A DNA stretch of 5,646 nt from Spirochaetaceae bacterium (GCA_031290855.1 JAISLM010000006.1:1-5646); one strand, 5' to 3'. Positions 1 to 5,532 are shown, counted from the first letter of the stretch. Translations and numbers: made by a program. The notes: generated from the sequence alone by a model not told the origin.

Positions 1-198
1 GGGCCTGATGTAAAAGGCCAGCCGGTCACCGGCGAGACTCAAGCCCCGGACCGCGAAGACAAACCTGTGAGCGGTCTCCCGGAACACCCGGTCGAACAGC
101 GCCGGGGCCCGCCCTCCGCGGAACAGGGGTTCCCGGTTGTTGACGCGGGTACTGATTTCGTACCACACGTCCTGTTTCAGAATTCGTAAATGTCTCAT
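1..198 (-). CDS. RAYT / IS200-like (Y1) transposase family protein, N-terminal part, runs off the left edge
   Basis: Read on the minus strand from ATG at 198-196, the frame stays open for 66 codons to base 1. It begins MRHLRILKQDVWYEI, then has STRVNNREPLFRGG (residues 16-29), a helical stretch ALFDRVFRETAHRFVF (33-48), and ends in a strand-like AFYIRP (61-66). The order 'MRxLRxL..VWYEI..RVNNREPLF..' followed by a central hydrophobic strand is how I remember REP-associated tyrosine transposases (Y1_Tnp fold) of treponemes, which bind or move REP palindromes. The HUH metal-binding histidines and catalytic tyrosine would lie beyond the edge, so activity cannot be judged. No in-frame start lies upstream before a TAA, and family resemblance supports this ATG. 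No Shine-Dalgarno sequence precedes it; an AT-rich TATATT sits just upstream. It is divergent from the EF-G gene. A REP-like unit lies about 50 bases upstream of its start. Confidence 0.8.
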   Translation of the reverse strand, partial: MRHLRILKQDVWYEISTRVNNREPLFRGGRAPALFDRVFRETAHRFVFAVRGLSLAGDRLAFYIRP

Positions 199-251
199 GT
201 AAAATATATGTGCGCTTGCCCGCGTTTTGCTTTAACATACGAAGAAAAAAT

Positions 252-286
252 GGAAAGGGGCCCAGGCGGAAAGGCCCTTCCGGCGG
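252..286. repeat. REP-like imperfect palindromic unit, copy A
   Basis: GGAAAGGGGCCC is followed by AGGCGG, then AAAGGCCCTTCC and GGCGG. AAGGGGCC can pair with GGCCCTT with one bulged G, giving a short GC-rich hairpin. A closely similar string of blocks in the same order lies at about 5611-5643. Placement upstream of a RAYT-type gene fits a REP that such a protein could recognise, but that link is inference. Confidence 0.4.
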
Positions 287-400
287 CGCGGCGGGGGTTT
301 TGGCTGCCGTGTCAGTCCCAAGTACCGGGCCAGGGGTGCGCCGCGCCTTTGGAACTGCCGTTCTCCCCTTTACTCATCGTTAACCATTCATTAGCCATTG

Positions 401-471
401 CCCGCCAGCCCGCCGTCTTTTTCACATCCCGGGGTATTATGTAGGAAAGCGGCTGGCCGCTGGCTGGCGGG
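401..471. promoter_or_regulatory. 10-bp inverted repeat around a -10-like box upstream of the EF-G gene
   Basis: CCCGCCAGCC (401-410) and GGCTGGCGGG (462-471) are exact reverse complements. Between them lies a -10-like TATTAT (435-440), with no good -35 at the usual distance, and a small hairpin AGCGGC-TG-GCCGCT (448-461). If transcription starts shortly after TATTAT, only the right arm and the small hairpin enter the mRNA leader. If it starts further upstream, the two arms could pair in the RNA and place the ribosome binding site just outside the stem. Either way, this region is the likely control site. No binding protein can be named. Confidence 0.35.
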
Positions 472-488
472 AAAAAGCGAATTGGTGT

Positions 489-492
489 AGGA
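489..492 (+). promoter_or_regulatory. Shine-Dalgarno sequence of the EF-G gene
   Basis: AGGA lies 7 bases before the ATG at 500, within GTAGGATC. It supports this start over any later methionine. The next, Met5, would remove part of the conserved approach to the P-loop. Confidence 0.6.
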
Positions 493-499
493 TCTTTCC

Positions 500-2521
500 A
501 TGCTTGAGAAGATGCGGAATATCGGGATAATGGCGCATATCGACGCAGGTAAGACGACGACGACGGAGCGTATACTGTTCTACACCGGCAAGAGCCACAA
601 GATTGGCGAGGTGGACGACGGCGAGGCGATCATGGACTGGATGGAGCAGGAGCAGGAGAGGGGGATAACGATACAGAGCGCCGCTACCACGACATACTGG
701 CGCGGGTTTCAGATAAACATCATAGATACGCCGGGCCACGTTGACTTTACCGCCGAGGTGGAGCGCTCGCTGCGGGTGCTGGACGGTGCGGCGGCGATCT
801 TTGACGCGGTTCGGGGCGTGGAGCCGCAGACCGAGACGGTTTGGCGGCAGGCGGACCGTTACCATGTGCCCTGTATAGGCTATGTGAACAAGATGGACCG
901 TACGGGAGCGGACTTCTTTCAGGTTTTGGCCGACATTCGCGAGAAGCTGGGCGCCGTCCCCGTCGCGATCCAGGTTCCGCTTGGGAAGGAAGGCGGCTTT
1001 GCGGGCGTTATCGACCTGGTTGACGAGCGTGAGGTACGCTGGGGCGGCCCGGAGGGTGAGGACCTGCTTTATTCCGGGATAGCGGACTGTAACGCGGCTC
1101 TCGCGGCGGAGTGGCGGGAGAAGCTTGTCGACGCGCTTTCCTCCGTTTCCGACCCGGTAACCGAACTTTATGTCGCGGGCGAAGCGATTCCCGCCGGACT
1201 TATACGCTCGGAACTGCGGAAGGCCGTGCTGAATCGTTCTTTGCTGCCCGTGCTTGCAGGCGCTTCCCGCCGGAACATCGGCGTGCAGCCCCTGATCGAC
1301 GCGGTGGTCGACTACCTGCCTTCTCCTGACGAGAGGCCGCCCGCCCTTGCCTACAACATCAAAAAGGAGGAAACCCTGAGCGTCCCGTGTAACCCAAAGG
1401 GTACGCCGCTGGGTCTCGTTTTCAAGATACAGAACGACAGGGAAGCGGGCAGTTTGTGCTACGTGCGTATGTACTCCGGCAAAATCGAGAGCGGGACGGC
1501 GGTTTTCAACACCGGTAAACGCAAGCGTGAGCGCGTGAACCGTATTCTGCGGATGCATTCCAACAAGTCCGAGCCGATGGACGCGCTTACGGCGGGCGAT
1601 ATAGGCGTTATCATCGGCCTGAAGCTGTCGCAGACGGGCGATACGGTCGGGAGCGAAGGTTTTCCGGTGGTTTTGGAGAGGATGCAGTTTCCTGAGCCGG
1701 TGATCTCCGTGTCGATAGAGCCTGCTACCGCGTCCGAGCGGGATAAATTGAACGAGATACTGGAACTCCTGTCGAAGGAAGACCCCACCTTCACCAAGCG
1801 GGAAAACGAGGAAACGGGGCAGATGATCATTTCAGGCATGGGCGAGCTTCATCTTGACGTGCTTGTGACTCGGATACTGAAGGAGTACAAGGTCGAGGCC
1901 CGTGTCGGGCACCCGCAGGTAACGTACCGCGAATCGGTAAGCGCCGCCGCCACGCGGCGCGAGGCTTTTTCCCGCGTGATCGCCGGCAGGGAGAACGCCG
2001 CCGCCCTCACGCTGCGGGTGGAGCCGCTGCCGCGCGGCAGCGGGAACAGGTACGCCTGCGCCGTCCGGAAGGCCGAGATTCCCGCCGCGATTTTCGAGGC
2101 GGTGGAACGCGGCGTCAACGGGGCGCTTGCCTCCGGCATAGTGCTGGGTTACCCGTGCATAGACATCGGCGTCACGCTTACCGCGCTTGAATACTCCGAG
2201 GTGACGGGTACGGAGGCGGCGTTTGAGGCCTGCGCCAGTATCTGTTTCGACGAGGCTTGCAGGGAGGCCGGTCCTATACAGCTTGAGCCGGTGATGCTGG
2301 TAACGCTATCTTCTCCTTCTGAGTTTGTGGGAAACGTGATAAGCCTTGTGACGCAGCGCGGCGGGCAGGTGATCAGTATGGACACGAAGGCCGGAAACGG
2401 CGAAGTGAAGGCGTACGCGCCTATGGAGAGGATGTTCGGTTTCATGACGGCCCTCCGTTCGGAAAGCCAGGGACGCGCAACGTTTACCATGGAATTCTCG
2501 CATTTCGAGAAAAAGGCCTGA
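500..2521 (+). CDS. fusA: Elongation factor G paralogue (EF-G2 type, spirochaete), translational GTPase
   Basis: Complete 673-residue ribosomal GTPase acting in the cytoplasm. Visible motifs: G1 AHIDAGKT (12-19), switch I ending RGIT (54-57), G3 DTPGH (76-80), G4 NKMD (130-133) and a G5-like AGAS leading into RRNIGVQ (253-263). Domain II follows at about 300-385, domain III at about 400-473 with GMGELHLDV (446-454), domain IV at about 474-592, and domain V at about 593-673 ending in RATFTMEF. The GTPase half is nearly canonical. Domain IV is not: the usual loop around SGGxGQ is replaced by VIAGRENAA (493-501), and the position of E. coli His583 is Ser566. The length matches the shorter of the two EF-Gs that spirochaetes carry. 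In Borrelia the second EF-G works with RRF in ribosome recycling, so a non-translocase role is likely here (inference). The ATG has an SD 7 bases upstream. It is probably the first gene of an operon with the next gene. The GTPase assignment is certain; the subtype is moderate. Confidence 0.95.
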   Translation: MLEKMRNIGIMAHIDAGKTTTTERILFYTGKSHKIGEVDDGEAIMDWMEQEQERGITIQSAATTTYWRGFQINIIDTPGHVDFTAEVERSLRVLDGAAAIFDAVRGVEPQTETVWRQADRYHVPCIGYVNKMDRTGADFFQVLADIREKLGAVPVAIQVPLGKEGGFAGVIDLVDEREVRWGGPEGEDLLYSGIADCNAALAAEWREKLVDALSSVSDPVTELYVAGEAIPAGLIRSELRKAVLNRSLLPVLAGASRRNIGVQPLIDAVVDYLPSPDERPPALAYNIKKEETLSVPCNPKGTPLGLVFKIQNDREAGSLCYVRMYSGKIESGTAVFNTGKRKRERVNRILRMHSNKSEPMDALTAGDIGVIIGLKLSQTGDTVGSEGFPVVLERMQFPEPVISVSIEPATASERDKLNEILELLSKEDPTFTKRENEETGQMIISGMGELHLDVLVTRILKEYKVEARVGHPQVTYRESVSAAATRREAFSRVIAGRENAAALTLRVEPLPRGSGNRYACAVRKAEIPAAIFEAVERGVNGALASGIVLGYPCIDIGVTLTALEYSEVTGTEAAFEACASICFDEACREAGPIQLEPVMLVTLSSPSEFVGNVISLVTQRGGQVISMDTKAGNGEVKAYAPMERMFGFMTALRSESQGRATFTMEFSHFEKKA

Positions 2522-2539
2522 CGCGGGCGTAAAAACGGC

Positions 2540-2545
2540 GGAAGG
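2540..2545 (+). promoter_or_regulatory. Shine-Dalgarno sequence deciding the GTG start at 2555
   Basis: GGAAGG lies 9 bases before GTG (2555-2557). No comparable site precedes the first in-frame ATGs, which come about 25 codons later, so the GTG start is preferred. Confidence 0.55.
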
Positions 2546-2554
2546 CGGGCAAGC

Positions 2555-4084
2555 GTGAATCTCTTTGTGGATCTCCTGGAAAAATTTTTCAGCCTGCTTT
2601 TTGGCGACGGCGAATCGGCGCACAAAGGCAGAATGATGAAGGGGGTTGTAAGGGACATTAAGGGCAGCAGGTTTAGGAATTTTTACATGATTATTGGCTG
2701 TAAGGCCACGCCGTATCTGGCGGCTTATTTTTTTGACCTGTACAAGGACTGCGCGCGTCTGCAAATAAAGATAAGAAACGCCGACGGGACGGCGAAGTTA
2801 AAGAATACCGTCCTCTATCATTTTTTGGATAAAGAGGCGCTGAACATAATTAAAGAACTTGACGACGAATACCTTGACGAAATATTCAAATTGAACGGAA
2901 AAAAGCCCCTGATGAAACATCTGGAAAAGCAGACCGGTGAATTGCATAAGAAACTGAACAAGACATGGCGCGTAAACGTTGACCGGTGTTACAAAACTAT
3001 TTGTTCTTTTATATGGTTCATAAACTTTGATTATTACGCGCTGCTCAAAAACTTCAATATGAAACTGGCGGAATATTCCTTCCATGAAAATCCGCATTTT
3101 GGCAAGATAAACGCGCGGCGTATTGTGGAAAACATAAAGGATTTTTTGTCTGTTGTAGAAGGCATGGATGCCGGAAGCGGCTTGGAAACGGCTTTTACCG
3201 TATTAAAAAAATTCAGTCCCGCCGCAGATATATCCGCCGAATACTGGAAGCGCGTCATGGGCCAGCTTCAAAACGTACTGTCTTCGACGATACTTCCGCT
3301 GATTGTACGTCACGCGTCTGAAGAACCGGAATGGAAGACCAAAATAATCGTACCGCAAGAAACGATAGCCGGTCCGTTTCTGGACAGAATTACGGATAAC
3401 GCGCTTAAAAAGGCGGAAAACATTTTAACCGATGAAAAAAACATCAAGGTGAGCGAGATTATATTTTCTTTATTTGGCTCTGGCGACAGTATATCCGCCG
3501 CGCATTTTTTTCTCGAAACACGGAATGAACAGTACGAAGGAATAGGCATAATCGGTTTTAAACACGCAAAGGCTTTTCATTACTGCATAGTGTTCCTGTC
3601 CCTGTATTTTGAAAAACTAAAAGACTTATGCGGTATTTTTATTATTTACGGCGAATGGCATAATAAAGACGAGATGTACGGCCTGTCGCAGGCAATTTAT
3701 GATCTTACCGTATTGAACGGCGATATGCACGGTTACGACAAAACGCTGTCGGATTCGGGTGAGCGGGGAAATAAAATTAAAAACATGGAGGCGGGCCTTG
3801 TGCGGGACAGGCAGTCCCGCCATAACTTGTCGCTTTATATCGAGTCGATAAATGATGAAATATTTATTTTGATTAACCGGATGATAAACAGCCTTCTTTG
3901 TCTATGCGTATTTCTTAATGATTTTCAGAACCGTGAAGAAGGCGGTCCGGAAAAAATTTTAAATTGGAAAACCATATCGGATATGCTGAAGTACAACGGA
4001 TACGCGATAAAAGAAACGGAAGAAAAAGCCGCGCTGTTTTTGAAGCTGCTAAGCCACATGGGATTCGAGCCCGACGCCGTTTAA
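2555..4084 (+). CDS. Protein of unknown function, possibly DUF5312-like (spirochaete)
   Basis: 509 residues from a GTG start with an SD at 2540-2545, ending in TAA. The function is not known to me. The overall look resembles spirochaete proteins filed under DUF5312; that is remembered, not searched. The N-terminus MNLFVDLLEKFFSLLFG is a short amphipathic or hydrophobic helix without a signal-peptide cleavage site. The rest is lysine-, phenylalanine- and isoleucine-rich, mostly helical in appearance and probably cytoplasmic or peripheral. The most hydrophobic patches are around AFHYCIVFLSLYF (about 346-358) and INSLLCLCVFL near the C-terminus; neither is a convincing membrane span. I see no nucleotide-binding, protease or nuclease motif. 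It starts 33 bases after the EF-G stop on the same strand, so co-transcription is likely. Base composition drops sharply from the EF-G gene, with stretches near 28% G+C (3001-3060). The frame is intact for over 1.5 kb with phased codon use, so it is a real gene. Confidence 0.88.
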   Translation: MNLFVDLLEKFFSLLFGDGESAHKGRMMKGVVRDIKGSRFRNFYMIIGCKATPYLAAYFFDLYKDCARLQIKIRNADGTAKLKNTVLYHFLDKEALNIIKELDDEYLDEIFKLNGKKPLMKHLEKQTGELHKKLNKTWRVNVDRCYKTICSFIWFINFDYYALLKNFNMKLAEYSFHENPHFGKINARRIVENIKDFLSVVEGMDAGSGLETAFTVLKKFSPAADISAEYWKRVMGQLQNVLSSTILPLIVRHASEEPEWKTKIIVPQETIAGPFLDRITDNALKKAENILTDEKNIKVSEIIFSLFGSGDSISAAHFFLETRNEQYEGIGIIGFKHAKAFHYCIVFLSLYFEKLKDLCGIFIIYGEWHNKDEMYGLSQAIYDLTVLNGDMHGYDKTLSDSGERGNKIKNMEAGLVRDRQSRHNLSLYIESINDEIFILINRMINSLLCLCVFLNDFQNREEGGPEKILNWKTISDMLKYNGYAIKETEEKAALFLKLLSHMGFEPDAV

Positions 4085-4367
4085 TGCGTCCAAATCAAAT
4101 CTGAAAGGCGAAAATATCGGGGCACAGGAAAGGCATCGCCAGATCCGGCAAGATGAAAGAATCGTGTTACAGGCTATGGCCGCCGTGCGTCCGTCAAAAT
4201 TGTGCGCGGCCGTCATTTTAGGAAAACACCCCGGCGGGCATATACCGGGGACTATCCCGAACAGCGGATGCTGGCCCTGTACCGGAAAAGCGGCCCATAG
4301 CCGGGCCGGACAACGGCGGACGGAATCTAAGGGATGTCCCAAAATGGACGCGCCGCCGTATCCGCAG
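4085..4367. other. Unassigned sequence after the DUF5312-like gene, no supported gene
   Basis: Both strands carry short open frames (for example plus 4164-4412 and minus 4342-4049), but neither has a ribosome binding site or family resemblance in this part. Only the tail of the plus-strand frame, from 4368, looks like transposase. A GC-rich inverted repeat lies at 4229-4250. I see no clear intrinsic terminator for the upstream operon. Confidence 0.5.
4229..4250. repeat. Small GC-rich inverted repeat downstream of the operon
   Basis: CCCCGG (4229-4234) and CCGGGG (4245-4250) are exact reverse complements around a 10-base loop. No T-tract follows on the plus strand, so it is not a standard intrinsic terminator. 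It could be a weak transcript-end hairpin or a remnant of a REP-like unit. Confidence 0.3.
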
Positions 4368-4481
4368 ATGGACCGGGCTTATGAGGACCTGGAAATGCGG
4401 GGTCCGCATTAGGCGGGGTATAGCCCGGTGGTTCTACAAAAAAGCGGAAAGATCCGTGGAAGCGGGCTTTATAGACAGACG
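4368..4481 (+). pseudogene. Remnant of an IS5-family DDE transposase, C-terminal region
   Basis: From ATG at 4368 the frame reads MDRAYEDLEMRGPH, a TAG stop, then AGYSPVV (4413-4433). After a one-base shift at about 4433 it reads STKKRKDPWKRAL, and after another at about 4467 it returns to LYRQT. Laid end to end, these follow the order I know from IS5-type transposases: (M/A)DRAYE, then about 10 residues, a (G)(Y/F)xPVVPP segment, K..RKDPW, and LY(K/R)xRN. The D of MDRAYE would be the second catalytic aspartate. The final glutamate region (IER/VER) is missing, because sequence from about 4482 belongs to a different remnant on the other strand. At least one stop and two frameshifts make it dead. 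The family call is inference from several short motifs in the right order. Confidence 0.6.
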
Positions 4482-4860
4482 CTATTTAGCAAAAGCAACT
4501 TCTTTTTCATTGAATTCGCCGGGATTTTCAAAACCCATTGTTACCATTATTTGATGATATATAACAAATTATCATGGGCTTGCCACACCTGTAAAATTTT
4601 TCATCTAATAACACTAAATCTTTCTTTATCTTATAATTTCCAGAATTTGGTCATTTTGGATTAAAGCGAAAATCAACAATATAAAGATTATTCAATTTTT
4701 CATATATATTTTCCAAATTATCTTCAGAATCCAAGTTAATTTGGATTAGAATAATGTTATTTGCTTTATAATAATTAAAGACATTGTCATCTGGTTTATG
4801 TGTGACAATAATTTCAATAACTGCAAGTACGTTTCATTTTTCATTGAACGCCAGACTTGT
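4482..4860 (-). pseudogene. Decayed CoiA-like (competence/nuclease-type) protein with C-terminal zinc ribbon, AT-rich island
   Basis: Minus strand, 4833 to 4651: a 60-codon frame reads NVLAVIEIIVTHKPDDN, then a segment rich in I, L, N and D, then VDFRFNPK and TGA (4653-4651). Past the TGA the same frame continues PNSGNYKIKKDL, LLDEKFYRCGKPM, ending near NGNNGF. A one-base shift at about 4535 then gives ENPGEFNEKEVAFAK up to TAG (4484-4482). Read with the TGA, TCT and first TTT each as a changed Cys codon, the middle becomes NPK-C-PN-C-G ... C-YRCG, a two-CxxC zinc ribbon. The 'IEI.VTHKP' strand plus zinc ribbon resembles CoiA-like proteins with a nuclease-type fold, in which the E of IEI is acidic core (inference). 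Upstream, a further shift at about 4826 joins MKNETY. G+C in 4681-4800 is 25 of 120 bases, far below the neighbours, which suggests transfer from an AT-rich source. The true N-terminus is lost. Confidence 0.5.
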
Positions 4861-4897
4861 TTAATAACCACCTAAGATGTTCTGTCATAATTTATAA

Positions 4898-4940
4898 TGC
4901 CGCAAATCAAAGTCATTCGCAGTGAATGCCGATTGCGGCA
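4898..4940. repeat. Nested inverted repeats
   Basis: The outer arms TGCCGCAA (4898-4905) and TTGCGGCA (4933-4940) are exact reverse complements. Inside them CATTC (4914-4918) and GAATG (4924-4928) pair around GCAGT. The region can fold as a stem, interior loop and second stem on either strand. Confidence 0.55.
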
Positions 4941-4999
4941 ATGGCCCCGATACGGGTATGCCATGCTCTTGGATGTTTTTATTCGAAGTGGGGTCTAAT

Positions 5000-5021
5000 A
5001 CCCCGCCCCTTGGGGCGGGGT
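5000..5021. repeat. Strong GC-rich hairpin (REP-type palindrome)
   Basis: Arms ACCCCGCCCC (5000-5009) and GGGGCGGGGT (5012-5021) are perfect complements around a TT loop, giving 10 consecutive pairs. There is no following T-run on either strand, so it is a REP-type palindrome rather than an intrinsic terminator. It sits exactly at the truncated edge of the IS5-type remnant. Confidence 0.6.
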
Positions 5022-5028
5022 GGTTCAT

Positions 5029-5469
5029 TGTTTCTTTGTATAACTTGAAATCATGTTCGCTGCCTTTGACTTTCTTTCCGGCGGTTTATGGGACTTTCCG
5101 TGACATCTGCCACGATATACTGGATTGCCCGCGTTTTCCTTTTCGGCGCCTTGTCCCGGGCAGGGCAAACTTGCCGTCTTTTACCGGGGTATCTTCCGCC
5201 CGCCGGATTGCCGGGCGGTCCGCGCCCTTGCAGACTCCGTATTCCGCCGCGACGCTGTCCGTCGTCCGGTATTCCCGTAAGTATTTTAAGGTAATGTACA
5301 GCTTGTCTTAGGGCGCCGGCTTGGGAGGCTTCCCTCCGTTCTTATGCAATGCGTCGAACTCTTTTTGGGGAATCAGGAGCATTTTATGAAAGTACCGGGT
5401 TTTACCCCGTACAACCGTTTAAAAAGAACCGCTTTGGCATTTACCGCCTTTTTTACACTGCCTGTCCAT
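5029..5469 (-). pseudogene. Remnant of an IS5-family (IS1031-like group) transposase with N-terminal HTH
   Basis: Reading minus from about 5469, fragments follow one another in the order of an intact transposase. First comes FKRLYGVKPGT; after a frameshift at about 5387, FHKMLLIPQKEFDALHKNGG, then KPPKPAP, TAA and DKLYITLKYLREYRT. VAAEYGVCK follows (helix-turn-helix), with EDTPVKDGKFALPGT next. A shift near 5150 gives IQYIVADVTESPIN, where the D would be the first catalytic aspartate, then RRKESQ. A further shift near 5070 gives KVKGSEHDFKLYKETM. 'YLREYRT...YGV...EDTL.K...F.LPG...(V/I)DVTE.PI.RPK' is the hallmark order of this IS5 subgroup. About 40 residues normally found between the PI.RPK region and the EHDFKLYKE region appear deleted, and everything after KET (second D, final E) is missing. 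It carries one stop, several frameshifts and a 3' truncation by the REP-like segment, so it is inactive. Confidence 0.75.
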
Positions 5470-5532
5470 TATCATATCATCGTTGATGTTATTAAACAAG
5501 TCTATTGTTCATTGGATCAAAGCGGCCCGAAA

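Larger units (their letters stand above)
199..499. other. Divergent GC-rich intergenic spacer between the RAYT gene and the EF-G gene
   Basis: No coding frame here is convincing. The spacer holds an AT-rich stretch next to the RAYT start (201-250), a REP-like imperfect palindrome (about 252-286), a featureless GC-rich stretch (287-360), and the inverted repeat and promoter-like region of the EF-G gene (about 398-499). An open plus-strand frame across 190-444 has no ribosome binding site and no family resemblance. Confidence 0.6.
4885..5028. repeat. REP-like / palindromic segment inserted at the end of a transposase remnant
   Basis: This stretch lies between the CoiA-like remnant and the minus-strand transposase remnant and belongs to neither. 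It contains the nested inverted repeats at 4898-4940 and the strong hairpin at 5000-5021, flanked by GGGTCTAAT on the left and GGTTCATT on the right. The combination GGTCTAATA-hairpin-TNGTTCATT looks like a REP unit of the RAYT-associated kind that I recall from several environmental genomes. Its right border coincides with the point (about 5028/5029) where recognisable transposase sequence ends. Confidence 0.45.

Noticed and set aside
26..238. 70-codon minus-strand frame with an ATG at 238
   Set aside because: It is out of frame with the RAYT-type protein, which has family character on the same strand; the arginine- and proline-rich translation looks like a shadow.
437..1558. Long (373-codon) open frame on the minus strand opposite the EF-G gene
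   Set aside because: It lies wholly over the clear EF-G coding sequence apart from its first bases, has no ribosome binding site or recognisable family, and is the kind of antisense frame that GC-rich genes often leave open.
4651..4653. TGA in the CoiA-like frame read as a recoded Cys, Sec or Trp codon
   Set aside because: Neighbouring expected cysteines are also changed to Ser and Phe and the frame is shifted twice nearby, so ordinary decay explains it; TGA is used as a normal stop by the EF-G gene.
4428..4664. 78-codon plus-strand frame from GTG
   Set aside because: Its first 20 residues are one frame of the decayed IS5 tail and the rest is antisense to the CoiA-like remnant, so it is not a gene.
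5000..5021. Intrinsic transcription terminator
   Set aside because: The stem is strong but no run of T follows on either strand, and no intact gene ends at it.
4922..5311. 129-codon plus-strand frame over the REP-like segment and IS remnant
   Set aside because: It reads antisense through the REP-type hairpin and the minus-strand transposase remnant; its translation has no family resemblance.
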